DNA of 64,000 nucleotides from Candidatus Brocadia pituitae (GCA_017347445.1 AP021856.1:62001-126000); one strand, 5' to 3'; positions 43,780 to 53,542 are shown, counted from the stretch's first letter. Translations and numbers: made by a program. Notes: generated by a model from the sequence alone, not told the origin.

Positions 43780-43850
43780 CTTTCGGCGACCTTCCCCCCC
43801 CTGTTTCCCCCCGTAAACGGGGGGAAACAGGGGGGGGAATTGAAATTCCT
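43780..43850. repeat. TTCGGCGAC...CCCCGTTTACGGGG unit, copy 1
   Basis: CTTTCGGCGACCTTCCCC then CCTGTTTCCCCCCGTAAACG and a C/G-rich foldback, ending near AATTGAAATTCCTATAC. Similar units lie at 53820-53890 and, inverted, 58360-58410. Confidence 0.7.
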
Positions 43851-43900
43851 ATACATGTACGTTCGGTGGAGCTTGCTATTTGGGGCTGCAGGCCTGGAAC

Positions 43901-45025
43901 CTACTTCGTTACTGCAATTGATTTCCGGAAGAGCACCAGGCTGTAAACGAAGAACCCAAGACCGATGGCAGTTACCATAAGGAACTGTAACCACACCGCG
44001 CTTAAGCCTCCGCCACGATAGATAATTACCTGCGAAAAGCTGACGAAATGCCGTGAAGGCAGGAAGAACGTTATGTACTGCAGCCACTTGGGTTGGCTCT
44101 CGATCGGCGTTGTGCCGCCGGAAAGGAGCTGCATCAGAACGATTACCAGAACGATCAGGAGCGCAAATTGCGCCATGGAACGCGAAATCGTGCCCAGGAA
44201 TATTCCCAATGCCGTCGTGAAGAACAGATAGAGCACAACGCCACAGAACCACAACGGGATCGATCCTGCAAACGGCACCTGCAGCACGGTCTTTACGATC
44301 AGAAAGAGTGAAAAACCCGTGGCGATGAGAATCACCAGTCCGTTGGCCCACACTTTCGCCATCGCGATTTCGAAGGCGGACAGAGGCATCACCAGCAGGT
44401 GTTCCAGCGTCCCATGCTCGCGCTCACGGATCACCGCGGCGCCCGTCAGAACTACCGTTAGCAGGGTTACCTGATTGATAATGGCCACGACGCTGGTAAA
44501 CCAGGCGGATATTCCGTTCGGGTTGAACATCCGGCGAACGACCAGATTGACAGGCTCACGTGCCTTCTCGTCCGTACGTTTAAGAAAGGTTGAGGTGCGC
44601 TGGTTGATGATGTTCTTGATGTAGTCTGCACCAATGCCGGCCTGCTTCATCGCGGTTGCATCTACATTCACCTGGACGTCCGGATTCCGGCCGGCGCGGA
44701 GGTCCGATTCGAACCTGGTCGGAATCGCAACCACAAACATGAACAGGCCTTTGTCCATTGCGTCTTCGACATCCCTGGCTTCAATATACTTGGGATACTG
44801 GAAATACGGCGGCAGGAAGGCATTAAAGAGTTCCTTGGACAAGGCGGAACTGTCCTCGTCCACGAAGGCGATCGATGCGTTGTTGACCTGTGTCGAAATA
44901 CCCGTTGCCTGGACGTAGATAGCCATCGTGAACGCATAGCAGAGGAAAATCACCATCACTACATCGCTCAACAGGCTGACAATTTCCTTGAGTCCAAGCC
45001 AGAAGATGTTCAGAAGCGTCCTCAT
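43901..45025 (-). CDS. ABC-2 type permease of an export pump
   Basis: The 374-residue product has one N-terminal and about five C-terminal membrane segments, with a large periplasmic loop (~50-170) between. VNLVVRRMFNPNGISAWF and REREHGTLEHLLVMPLSAFE are typical of the YhhJ/DrrB-like ABC-2 family. It is the last gene of the pump cluster: adaptor, TolC-type factor, fused ATPases, this permease. AGGAG precedes ATG 45025; only two bases lie between the two permease genes. Confidence 0.88.
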   Translation of the reverse strand: MRTLLNIFWLGLKEIVSLLSDVVMVIFLCYAFTMAIYVQATGISTQVNNASIAFVDEDSSALSKELFNAFLPPYFQYPKYIEARDVEDAMDKGLFMFVVAIPTRFESDLRAGRNPDVQVNVDATAMKQAGIGADYIKNIINQRTSTFLKRTDEKAREPVNLVVRRMFNPNGISAWFTSVVAIINQVTLLTVVLTGAAVIREREHGTLEHLLVMPLSAFEIAMAKVWANGLVILIATGFSLFLIVKTVLQVPFAGSIPLWFCGVVLYLFFTTALGIFLGTISRSMAQFALLIVLVIVLMQLLSGGTTPIESQPKWLQYITFFLPSRHFVSFSQVIIYRGGGLSAVWLQFLMVTAIGLGFFVYSLVLFRKSIAVTK

Positions 45026-45027
45026 CG

Positions 45028-47808
45028 TTATTTCTCCTGCTTTCTCATGCTTGCGATGCTCACTATCAGGAGAATCGGAGCGCAACAAGCCAGAAAGATA
45101 ATGTCCTGCAACAGAAAGTCTGGTCCAAGCCCCTTGGTGTATGCACCCACGCTGGAGTGCATGTAGTAAGTCGTTGGCCAGATCGAGCCAATAAACTGTG
45201 CCCGGCCTTCAAGTGTCGATACCGGCTGTAACAAACCAGAGAATTGAGTGGTCGGTAAAATGGTCAGGATTGCGGTGACGAATACGGCGGCAACCTGACT
45301 GCTGGTGAACGTCGAAATTACCATACCGATACCGGTTGTCACGATAAGGTACAGCAGCGTGCTTACCGTGAGCATGAGGAAACTTCCCTTGATGGGGACA
45401 CCAAAGACGACCCGCGCCATGATCACCAGAATAATGTAGTTCATCATGCCAATTGCAATGTAGGGAAGCTGTTTTCCCACGAGGTATTCCAGCCTTCCTG
45501 TTGGTGTTACATAGAAGTTAATGATAGACCCCAATTCCTTTTCCCGAACGACGCTGACCGCCATGAGCACTGCTGGTATCAGTACCAGCAGCAGGGAAGG
45601 TACGCTCGGTACGATCGTGTAAATACTTTCAAACGTGGGATTGTACATGAAACGGGTCTGGAATTTTGCGGTGTACTTGTCCGGGCCTGATGACAATTCG
45701 CTGCCGGGGTCGTGCATAAGGGTGTCGTGCACTCCCTTAGCATACTGCGCAATGGTCTCGCCACGGAATGGGTCTGCCCCATCCACCGCAGCGGAGATAT
45801 CCGGTTTGGACCCTCTTCGGAAATCCCTGCCGAAATCCGGCGGAACTTCAACAACCAGCGAGACGTCGTTCGATTGCAGTCTTTTCAGCGCCTCTTCTTC
45901 GGACCTGATGGGCGGTGTAAGAGTAAAGTAACGCTGAGCCCCCGCGAACTGTTCCAGATACAAACGGCTTTCCGGAGACTGATCGAGATCGAGCGAGGCA
46001 TAGCGAACATGTTCGACGTCAGAGGTAATTCCAAAGCCAAAGATGAGCATCAGCAATGCTGAACCAATAAAGGCGAAGGCCAGACGCACCGGGTCGCGGC
46101 GGATCTGCATCGTTTCATTATTCGTATAGGCGAGCATCCGGACAAGGCTAAACCAGCCCGTATGGTGCTCTGACGTTGCTGGCTGAGTCGCAGGCTGCCC
46201 GGCAGGGGGTGCGCTGGCCGCTGCCTTGTCCTTGTCTTCTTCTTTGGCCGCAGCGTCGCCAATAGCATCCTCCATGTAGCCGATGAAGGCATCCTCAAGG
46301 GTTGCGGTACCGCGCTCCTCTATCAGCTTCTGCGGAGCGTCGCACGCCAGCACCTTGCCAGAGTTCATCAGGGAAATCCTGTCACAACGCATCGCTTCAT
46401 TCATAAAGTGTGTGGTTACAAAGATCGTCACGCCCTGTTTCCGCGAAAGATCGATGAGAAGTTCCCAGAAGCTGTCCCGTGCGACCGGATCAACCCCCGA
46501 TGTAGGTTCATCCAGAATCAGCATTTCCGGCTCGTGCAAAACGGCAACCGCCAGGGAAAGTCTCTGACGCATGCCCAGCGGCAGGTCCTCAGCTAACGCA
46601 TCGATATGCGCTTCCAGACCGAATTTTTTCACCAACTCCCCGATGCGCACTTTTGCCTTTTCGGGCGGGATGTGATACAGGCGCGCATCAAGCACCAGAT
46701 TCTGACGCACGGTCAGTTCTCCGTAAAGCGAGAATGCCTGGGTCATGTAGCCTATTTGATTTCGTACCTCGATGCTTCCGGCCTCGACCGACTGGCCAAA
46801 GAGCGTAGCGGTTCCTTCTGTGGGAGGCAGCAACCCCGTCAGCATCTTCATGGTCGTGGACTTACCGCAGCCGTTGGAGCCGAGGAATCCGAATATCTCA
46901 CCACGTTCTATCGACAGGCTGACATGGTCAACTGCGGTGAAAGCGCCAAAACGTCGCGTGAGATCTTTTGCCTCGATGACGATTTCCGATTTGGCGTCTG
47001 ATCTCGGCGGGATGGTTACCTCCTTATGGCCGGAGCGTTTCTCCTCAGGCAGCAGGGCGATGAAACATTGTTCCAGATCCTTGGTATTTGTCCGCTGCAT
47101 CAGTTCCGCTGGTGTTCCTGTTGCCAGCACCTTTCCGGCGTCCATCGCAACGATCCAGTCCCATTTTTGCGCCTCGTCCATGTATGCGGTGGAAATGGCA
47201 ACGCTCATGCTGGGGCGCCCCTTGCGAATATCGTCAATGAGCGTCCAGAATTGACGCCGGGAAAGCGGATCGACACCTGTGGTAGGCTCGTCGAGGATAA
47301 GAAGGTCCGGTTCGTGAACCAACGCACCACAGAGCCCTACCTTTTGCTTCATTCCACCCGAAAGCTTGCCGGCAGGACGATCGGGAAAAGGGCCGAGTCC
47401 GGTGGCATCGAGCAGTTCTTTGATGCGGACCGGACGCTCCGCCGCAGATAGTCCGAAGAGTCTTGCCATGAAGTCAACGTTCTCATAAACGCTGAGCTCC
47501 AGATAGAGGTTTTTGCCCAGGCCCTGGGGCATATAAGCGATCTTCGGGCACACGGCTCCCCGGTGACTGGCATCTGCGATGTCACCTCCCAGGACAGTCA
47601 CCTTCCCCTGCTGCAGCTTCTTGGATCCGGCGACGATAGCCATGAGCGTGGATTTACCGACGCCGTCAGGCCCGATAATGCCTACCATGAGACCGCTGGG
47701 AATATCGAGGGAGATGCCATTGAGCGCCACAACGTTCCCATAACGATGGGTGACGTCCTTAATGGAGACCACCGGCTTGTTAACGGTTTGAGACGCAGAA
47801 GACGCCAT
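45028..47808 (-). CDS. Fusion of two ABC ATPases and an ABC-2 permease (RbbA-like)
   Basis: The 926-residue product carries ATPase 1 (~12-250; Walker A IGPDGVGKSTLMAIV, LSGGMKQKVGL, LLILDEPTTGVDP), ATPase 2 (~275-510; LGSNGCGKSTTMKML, LPLGMRQRLSLAVAV, LILDEPTSGVDP), an A/P-rich linker (AAASAPPAGQPATQPATSE) and an ABC-2 permease domain (~555-926) with REKELGSIINFYVTPTGRLE. Such fusions pair with a separate permease and adaptor to export drugs, lipids or polysaccharide precursors. AGGAGG precedes ATG 47808. The second signature motif is degenerate. Confidence 0.92.
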   Translation of the reverse strand: MASSASQTVNKPVVSIKDVTHRYGNVVALNGISLDIPSGLMVGIIGPDGVGKSTLMAIVAGSKKLQQGKVTVLGGDIADASHRGAVCPKIAYMPQGLGKNLYLELSVYENVDFMARLFGLSAAERPVRIKELLDATGLGPFPDRPAGKLSGGMKQKVGLCGALVHEPDLLILDEPTTGVDPLSRRQFWTLIDDIRKGRPSMSVAISTAYMDEAQKWDWIVAMDAGKVLATGTPAELMQRTNTKDLEQCFIALLPEEKRSGHKEVTIPPRSDAKSEIVIEAKDLTRRFGAFTAVDHVSLSIERGEIFGFLGSNGCGKSTTMKMLTGLLPPTEGTATLFGQSVEAGSIEVRNQIGYMTQAFSLYGELTVRQNLVLDARLYHIPPEKAKVRIGELVKKFGLEAHIDALAEDLPLGMRQRLSLAVAVLHEPEMLILDEPTSGVDPVARDSFWELLIDLSRKQGVTIFVTTHFMNEAMRCDRISLMNSGKVLACDAPQKLIEERGTATLEDAFIGYMEDAIGDAAAKEEDKDKAAASAPPAGQPATQPATSEHHTGWFSLVRMLAYTNNETMQIRRDPVRLAFAFIGSALLMLIFGFGITSDVEHVRYASLDLDQSPESRLYLEQFAGAQRYFTLTPPIRSEEEALKRLQSNDVSLVVEVPPDFGRDFRRGSKPDISAAVDGADPFRGETIAQYAKGVHDTLMHDPGSELSSGPDKYTAKFQTRFMYNPTFESIYTIVPSVPSLLLVLIPAVLMAVSVVREKELGSIINFYVTPTGRLEYLVGKQLPYIAIGMMNYIILVIMARVVFGVPIKGSFLMLTVSTLLYLIVTTGIGMVISTFTSSQVAAVFVTAILTILPTTQFSGLLQPVSTLEGRAQFIGSIWPTTYYMHSSVGAYTKGLGPDFLLQDIIFLACCAPILLIVSIASMRKQEK

Positions 47809-47904
47809 GTATCAGATTTCCTCCTATTATTGAGTATCAGCTATAGTAAACGCATAAGGAAAATTGGTGCTGCGAACACATTCGCCTTGCTCAGTGTAAA
47901 CTTC

Positions 47905-47958
47905 GCGAAGCAATCCATACCGTAGAGATTGCTTCGGGCTGGCGCCCTCGCAATGACG
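47905..47958. repeat. CATTGCGAGG unit, copy 3, in the upstream gap of the pump genes
   Basis: GCGAAGCAATCCATACCGTA then TTGCTTCGGG and CCTCGCAATGACG. The gap 47809-48191 has this, the next feature and no gene. Confidence 0.7.
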
Positions 47959-47973
47959 GGCGCATGCATACGA

Positions 47974-48033
47974 GTGCATTTCCGATTTTTGTAAATCGGG
48001 TTAGCCGGGTTTGGTGGGCGATGCCCACCCTAC
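47974..48033. repeat. Short copy of the GTGCATTCCCG...GTGGGCGATGCCC composite
   Basis: GTGCATTTCCGATTTTTGTA then AATCGGGTTAGCCGGG and GGTGGGCGATGCCCACC. It has the AATCGGG stem and one hairpin of the composite seen at 40104 and 59604. Confidence 0.75.
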
Positions 48034-48082
48034 TGCTAACGAGTCGAAAAAAACAAAATCGGCGCACGAAATCCGTGAGTCA

Positions 48083-48114
48083 GCCCTGTCAGGGTTTTAA
48101 ACCCTGACAGGGTT
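48083..48114. repeat. CCCTGTCAGGG-type palindrome
   Basis: GCCCTGTCAGGGTTTTAAA then CCCTGACAGGGTT. The 20 bases before it (GGCGCACGAAATCCGTGAGTC) resemble those before the 54021 copy (AAGCACGAAATTTGCGAATC). Confidence 0.85.
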
Positions 48115-48191
48115 AGTTTTATCATAATATTTGCTAAAAATGTCAGAATGTTTTTTATACGATAGTACAGCGGTTCACGCGGCGGAACCAT

Positions 48192-49829
48192 TTACCAGTA
48201 GGGTTTTTTGATAACCGGCACATCTCTGGTTGACAACGGTTTTAAATCTTCAGGTTTCGGTGACGGAGGTGGTAACAAATGGCCCCAGTTGGTTCGTTTT
48301 TTCATCTCGCTTTGCGTACTTTCTGCTATCAGGGGCTGTCCCTGACGCAACTCCCAACCTCCTCCCAACGCCTTGTAAAGAGCAATCAGGTTCGTGGCAA
48401 TGGACGAACGCGTCTCGGTCAAACGAATCTCCTCCTGCAATAAAGCGCGCTGTGTGTCTAACACGCGCTGATAATCCACGGCACCTTCCCGGTATTGTAC
48501 TAAGGCTATTTCCACCGACCGCCGTGCTGCTTGCGCAGAGTTTTGCGTAAAGGTTGTGGCTTCCTGGGCCTTGAGAAAGCCGATCAAGGCGTCTTCCGAT
48601 TCCTGTGCCGCCCTAAGTACGGCGTTTTGGTAGTTGACGATCAATTGCTGAAACCGCGCGTCCTGGACGCGTATATTGTTCTCGATACGTCCGTAATTAA
48701 AAAAGGGTAACTTAACTTGGGGGCCAAAGGCATAGTAAAAGCTGCTAGCGTCAAACAGATTATCAATATCCGCATGGTTAGACTGTACCCCACCCTCACT
48801 GCTACTTTGGAACCCAATCTCGCCAAAAAGCGAAAAACTGGGATAGAGATCTGCCTTGGCAATGCCAATGCGGGCGCACTGTGCAGCGGCAGAAAGCTCA
48901 GCGCTTCGAATATCCGGACGACGCCTCAGCAATTCAGCCGGTACGCTAATTGCCACTTCCGCAGGAGCCGTCGGAATCCCTTTGTGTCCATCCAGCAATG
49001 TCTGGATGGCACCCGGCGGTTGTCCTAACAGCGTGCTTAAAGCGTTTTGCGCCTGCCGCAATCCGCTTTGTAGCTGGGGTATAGAAGCCCGTGTACTTTC
49101 TAATAACGAACGGGCCTGGGCCACATCCAGTTCCGTGACGACGCCATTGCGAAAGCGGGACATGGCAATCTCGAGCCCCTCCTCCTGAACCCTGGCATTT
49201 TCACGGGTTAGTTCAATGCGCACCTCAAAGGTGCGAATCACCGTATAGGTGCGGGCGACTTCTGCGGTGAGTGAGACGAGCGCGTCGTCGTAGTCAGCCT
49301 CAGTGGCAATCAAGTTGGCGTAGGATGCCTGCACGTCACGCCGAAACTTGCCCCAGAAATCCAGTTCCCAGACCGCATCAAAACCCACCTGGTAATCCAG
49401 AAAATTTTGGTCCCGAAAGGAACTATTGGGTGCATTATCGCTGATTTCCTCCCTGGTTACACCGCCAAATACCTCTTGTTGCTGGGGAAACTGACGGCCA
49501 ATGGCAATACCTAGCCTCGCACGGGCTTCCAGAATTCTCAGGCCGGTGATCTGTAACGGGAGGTTTTGCTGGTAGGCAAGTTTGACTAATTGATCGAATG
49601 TCGGATCATCAAAAGCTTTCCACCACTGGCTTTCAACGGCCGTCTGAGTTGCGACCCGTGTGTCGGCTTTCTCGCTCCAGTTCTCCTGGATTTTGGCTTT
49701 GGGCTTCACAAAGTCGGGACCCACCGCACACCCGCTCAGCGCCAATGCCATGCTTAGCAGTGAAACCGTACCGGCAATGGCCCATTGCCCTCTGTATGCC
49801 GTTGGCTTTGCATTGTTATGGCTGCGCAT
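48192..49829 (-). CDS. TolC-like outer-membrane efflux lipoprotein (NodT/OprM family)
   Basis: The 545-residue product has a lipoprotein signal (TVSLLSMALALSGC), then the repeated alpha-barrel halves: LVKLAYQQNLPLQITGLRIL, ALRLAQEEGLEIAMSRFRNG-like (EGLEIAMSRFRNGVVTELDV), RRRPDIRSAELSAAAQCARI and QSAQAARRSVEIALVQYREG. It forms the outer-membrane channel of a tripartite pump. The start overlaps the stop of the adaptor gene by one base (TGATG), so the pair is coupled. Confidence 0.92.
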   Translation of the reverse strand: MRSHNNAKPTAYRGQWAIAGTVSLLSMALALSGCAVGPDFVKPKAKIQENWSEKADTRVATQTAVESQWWKAFDDPTFDQLVKLAYQQNLPLQITGLRILEARARLGIAIGRQFPQQQEVFGGVTREEISDNAPNSSFRDQNFLDYQVGFDAVWELDFWGKFRRDVQASYANLIATEADYDDALVSLTAEVARTYTVIRTFEVRIELTRENARVQEEGLEIAMSRFRNGVVTELDVAQARSLLESTRASIPQLQSGLRQAQNALSTLLGQPPGAIQTLLDGHKGIPTAPAEVAISVPAELLRRRPDIRSAELSAAAQCARIGIAKADLYPSFSLFGEIGFQSSSEGGVQSNHADIDNLFDASSFYYAFGPQVKLPFFNYGRIENNIRVQDARFQQLIVNYQNAVLRAAQESEDALIGFLKAQEATTFTQNSAQAARRSVEIALVQYREGAVDYQRVLDTQRALLQEEIRLTETRSSIATNLIALYKALGGGWELRQGQPLIAESTQSEMKKRTNWGHLLPPPSPKPEDLKPLSTRDVPVIKKPYW

Positions 49830-50884
49830 CAGTGCACCCCCCCGGCTCGTTCATGCAAGGGTAATTTACCATGCAGCATCTGCGGTGACATCGGCAAGAG
49901 ATTCTGCAGCCAGTTCGGCCAGGTGGCATATTCATCCACCTTGACATACCCAACGCCCCGGGTGCCCGTCTTGATGTATTCGATGTAAGAAGCGGCAAGC
50001 TCTTCAGGCAACTGGATCTTGACGCGGAACATCAGCTTCTCGCGCTCGCTGCGTGTCTCGACCTGTTTGGGAGTAAATTGCGCCTCCGGAGACACAAAGC
50101 TCACATAACCGGCAGCAGCAATGCCGGGAGCATGATCAACGGTAATCCGCCCTTCTGCACCAATCTTCAGTTTTGCGGCCAGGTGTGACGGGAGGAATAT
50201 CTCCATGTAGATATCTTTTAGGTTCACCAGCGTCAGCGCTTTCCCACCGGGGGCCAGGACCTCGCCAATTTCGGCAAGGCGATATAATACCCTTCCGTGG
50301 ATCGGGGACTTGAGCGTTGCATCGTCGATGCGGGTCTGAATCGTCGCTACGTTTGCCTGCGCTACTTCGACCTCCTGCCTGGCGGTTTGCAGCCTCGCTT
50401 CCTCTTCTGCAAGTGCAGCCGTGGTTGTTTGCAATGCCGTCTTACGGACATCGTACTCCCGCTGCGAGCCGGCGCGTTCTTCAACAAGCTTTCGGGTGCG
50501 TTCGACCTCGATCCTGGCAAGTTCTATCTCACTTTTCCGCCTGATGATGGCGGCGTTGGCGATTGCCAGACGTTCCTGCGTGGCAGCGACATTTGCCCTG
50601 GCTGCAGCCAGTTCTGCATCAATCGTTATGGTGTCTAGTTTTACCAGCACCTGACCAGGCTCGACAAGGTCGCCTTCGTCGACGAGGATTTCCTTGACCC
50701 TCAGCGCTTCCCTGGCGGCTACATCGACCAGTTTGCTCTCGAGCCGGCCGTTACCCGAGGCGATCCCCTCCGGCAGCGCAAATTTCCTCGACTTCCAGTA
50801 CTGGTAGCCGAAAAACGCAGCGCCCGCGACAGCAACTACCGGAAGGATCCACATCAGAGACTTTTTAGAGAGAATTTTTGCCAT
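49829..50884 (-). CDS. HlyD-type adaptor of the ABC-2 export pump
   Basis: The 351-residue product has one N-terminal membrane anchor (MWILPVVAVAGAAFFGYQYW), lipoyl-like halves (EGIASGNGRLESKLVDVAAR; ILVDEGDLVEPGQVLVKLDT), a coiled coil (~75-180, AARANVAATQERLAIANAAI and AEEEARLQTARQEVEVAQAN) and beta-barrel strands. It resembles YhiI/YbhG-type adaptors of ABC-2 pumps. AAGGAG precedes ATG 50884. Together with the next three minus-strand genes it makes a full envelope-spanning exporter. Confidence 0.9.
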   Translation of the reverse strand: MAKILSKKSLMWILPVVAVAGAAFFGYQYWKSRKFALPEGIASGNGRLESKLVDVAAREALRVKEILVDEGDLVEPGQVLVKLDTITIDAELAAARANVAATQERLAIANAAIIRRKSEIELARIEVERTRKLVEERAGSQREYDVRKTALQTTTAALAEEEARLQTARQEVEVAQANVATIQTRIDDATLKSPIHGRVLYRLAEIGEVLAPGGKALTLVNLKDIYMEIFLPSHLAAKLKIGAEGRITVDHAPGIAAAGYVSFVSPEAQFTPKQVETRSEREKLMFRVKIQLPEELAASYIEYIKTGTRGVGYVKVDEYATWPNWLQNLLPMSPQMLHGKLPLHERAGGVH

Positions 50885-51549
50885 GAGGTGACTCCTTCTG
50901 ATTTCACGGTTATATTGTTTTAGAAACCGTATATAGTATTACCATAATAAAATAAAATCTTTCTCCGCTTTTTCAAGTTTTTTCACAACCATGGTTACCG
51001 CCTTATCAGGCGGCACTGTTTGTTTATGAGAGAAAGATGCTTCACGTAGTTAACGCTGGGCAACGCGAATGCGCTCGCATCGACAACGTACAGTATGTCG
51101 TCAAAGGGATAGCCAATGCCATCTATGAAAAAGCATGTCTTGCGAGAGGTCTTCTCTGAAGCAATCTCCCGCTTTCACCACGGAGAGTTGGCTACGGCTT
51201 TGTTGCGCCAGGTACCTTCAGTATTTTTGCACCCACCGAACCCGTAGGAGTCGGTGGGTGCAAAATGTGAAGATTGAAATTCCTGAGTCACCCCTGACAG
51301 GATTAAATTCTGTCCCCTTTATTTGGCATACTCCTGCTTTTTCTGCTCATTTACCAATGCAGTAGCGTGCTAAAAAGTTTCTATTATATACATAATATTC
51401 TTCTACATACAAGGAAATTTATTCCAAACATCATCCTGCTTAGCAATACCTCTTTGCTATTCTTCCATGTGCGGCTATACATCCCACGGTGATATCACCG
51501 TGCCCGGCTACAGCATTGATCTCACTGATACGTGCATGACTCCTTTTTT
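50885..51549. other. Gap with strong hairpins between pump adaptor and beta-CASP genes
   Basis: No gene seen in these 665 bases. At 51224-51265 arms TTTTTGCACCCACCGA and TCGGTGGGTGCAAAA form a long stem. At 51485-51502 CACGGTGATATCACCGTG is a perfect 18-bp palindrome. A degraded CCTGACAGG-type pair lies near 51294. No T-run makes either stem a clear terminator. Confidence 0.65.
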
Positions 51550-52941
51550 TTAAATTTCTATTGCATCGCCCAGATTTGGGCATTCCGGCCGTAATCCATG
51601 CCGTGAACGGATAAGCTCTGAAAATATCTTTCGTACCCGATCTTCCCCATGGGTGATTATTGCACGTGGTTTTGAAGGCGCAACGGCGGCGAACCATTTC
51701 AGCAGGTCGTCTTGTCCGGCGTGGGCGCTGAACCCACCCATGGAGTGAATCGAGGCGCGCACGGCGACTTCTTCGCCAAAGATCGAAACCGACTCTTTGC
51801 CGTCCACGAGTTGTCGTCCCAGGGTACCTGGCGACTGAAATCCCACGATCAGAACAGCCGTATCCGGGTGGTGCAGATTGTGCCGCAGGTGGTGCATGAT
51901 CCGCCCACCGGTACACATACCGCTGCCAGCCATGATCATGCATGGACCTTTCACATCATTAAGGGCTTTGGATTCCTCGGCGGTTGGGCAGAACTTTGCA
52001 CTTTGGAGACTCTCGCGCAGATCGCCTGATTTGACCATGGACTGAGCCTCCTCGTCAAACAGCTCGTTGTGTTTGCCGTAAATTTTTGTTGCCTCAATCG
52101 CCAGGGGGCTGTCGAGATAAATCGGAAATCGCGGCAGCGTTTTTTTACGAAATGCTCCTGCCAGGAGATACAGCAGCAATTGTGTCCGTCCTACGGCAAA
52201 TACGGGGACGAGAATTTTAGCCTTCGCTTCAATCACCTTTGCAATAATTTTTTTCGCCTCGATAGCCGTATCGTACAGTGACCGGTGATTTCGATCCCCA
52301 TAGGTAGACTCCATGATAACCGCGTCGGCGCGCTCAAAAGGGACGGGATCGTTCAGCAGCGGCGCCCCGCGTGGCCCCAGGTCGCCAGAAAAGACCACAA
52401 CCTTCTTTTTGCCGTTTTCTTCCACGGTCAGCTCGACACTGGCAGAACCAATCACGTGCCCGGCGTCAACCAAACGCGCCTGAATGCCCGGCGCAACTTG
52501 CGCCGGCTGATTATAGGCAATTGCCCGGATCAATGGCTTCAGGCGAAGCACGTCTTCTTCTGTGAAAAGGGGTTCGAGCGGCGGTTGACCAGAGCGAGCC
52601 CTTTTCCGGTTTTCACGATCAAGGTCTCCTTTTTGGAGAAAATACGAATCGCGGAGAATCAGTCGCGCCACATCGAGTGTTGCCTGAGTGGCATAGATCG
52701 GGCCTTCATAGTTATGCTGGGTAAGCAGCGGCAAGCGGCCAATATGGTCAAGGTGGGCATGGGTAAGCACCACGGCATCGAGTTTCCCGCTCTCGAGCTT
52801 TGCCCGCTGACGATTCTTTGCCTTCTCTTCCTTACCGCCCTGGAATAATCCGCAATCAACCAGCACACTTGCGTGTTTCGTTTTCACGTGATAGGCAGAG
52901 CCAGTCACGTCGCCCGTTGCGCCATGAAAATAGATTTTCAT
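51550..52941 (-). CDS. Beta-CASP MBL-fold RNA nuclease
   Basis: The 463-residue product starts MKIYFHGATGDVTGSAYHVK and has VVLTHAHLDHIGRLP (HxHxDH), GHVIGSASVEL, FSGDLGPRGAPLL, the beta-CASP motif ESTYGDRNH, GSGMCTGGRIMHHL and SIHSMGGFSAHAGQ. It belongs to the CPSF/Ysh1-like branch (COG1236) found in many bacteria, whose members cut RNA in vitro. AGGAGG precedes ATG 52941. It stands alone among repeats. Confidence 0.92.
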   Translation of the reverse strand: MKIYFHGATGDVTGSAYHVKTKHASVLVDCGLFQGGKEEKAKNRQRAKLESGKLDAVVLTHAHLDHIGRLPLLTQHNYEGPIYATQATLDVARLILRDSYFLQKGDLDRENRKRARSGQPPLEPLFTEEDVLRLKPLIRAIAYNQPAQVAPGIQARLVDAGHVIGSASVELTVEENGKKKVVVFSGDLGPRGAPLLNDPVPFERADAVIMESTYGDRNHRSLYDTAIEAKKIIAKVIEAKAKILVPVFAVGRTQLLLYLLAGAFRKKTLPRFPIYLDSPLAIEATKIYGKHNELFDEEAQSMVKSGDLRESLQSAKFCPTAEESKALNDVKGPCMIMAGSGMCTGGRIMHHLRHNLHHPDTAVLIVGFQSPGTLGRQLVDGKESVSIFGEEVAVRASIHSMGGFSAHAGQDDLLKWFAAVAPSKPRAIITHGEDRVRKIFSELIRSRHGLRPECPNLGDAIEI

Positions 52942-53047
52942 CGGTATCCTCCTTTAAGGTACAAGAATTTCAAAGTAACTACTCCTGACGAGAGCATTCC
53001 CGATTTTTTGTGACTTCTGCCAGGTTTTAATGAAACGTACAGAAGAT

Positions 53048-53080
53048 AACCCTGACAGGGTTTGAAACCCTGTCAGGGTT
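53048..53080. repeat. CCCTGACAGGG-type palindrome
   Basis: AACCCTGACAGGGTT, TGA, AACCCTGTCAGGGTT. It lies centrally between GCATTCCCGATTTTTTG (52993) and CAAAAAATCGGGAATGC (53115). Confidence 0.85.
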
Positions 53081-53358
53081 GTTGGATTATTTTACCCTGC
53101 TCTCATGAACGGTTACAAAAAATCGGGAATGCTCCCGCTCCTGACTTATGTCCCCCTACGTGTTACGTTAAGGAACAACAATCACCAGCAACCCCGTATG
53201 CGTACTGCACCGCCATATCCCCTGCCGGCGGGGGTATAAGGGAGGATGGTATGATACCATTATTTTAGCGCTATTCCACCCCTGCGGGGTTGAGAATGTT
53301 GTGGTATGTTTTTTTTCTATAATCATGTCATCCCTTCGGGATTTTTTCGTCTGCCTGT

Positions 53359-53405
53359 TTTCCCTGTTGTGGGGGCGCATTATCATACGCCCCACAACAG
53401 GGAAA
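53359..53405. repeat. GTTGTGGGGGCG foldback
   Basis: TTTCCCTGTTGTGGGG and CCCCACAACAGGGAAA face each other around GCGCATTATCATACG. It is one of the longest stems in the window. A separate ATCCCTTCGGGATTTTTT hairpin lies just before it (53329-53346). Confidence 0.75.
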
Positions 53406-53476
53406 AAACATTCTCTGTCAGTTTCGCTGAATAGTTATTATAACGCAGCAAAACCGCAACTAAATATACACTCTAT

Positions 53477-53542
53477 CGGCAGGACAAGCGTCCCCGCTGG
53501 TCATTATGATGTCAACCGGGGACGGTTGACCTACCTCAAGGA
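53477..53542. repeat. GGCAGG-type ~65-bp repeat, copy 3 (inverted)
   Basis: GGCAGGACAAGCGTCCCC, GTCATTATGATGTCAACC and GGTTGACCTACC. It is the reverse complement of the 41643 copy. Confidence 0.8.

Noticed and set aside
51440-51943. 167-codon minus-strand frame overlapping the beta-CASP gene
   Set aside because: It lies in another frame of a strong gene and has no coding pattern of its own.
53329-53346. ATCCCTTCGGGAT hairpin followed by T-run as a terminator
   Set aside because: No gene ends upstream on that strand, so it is more likely part of a repeat unit.
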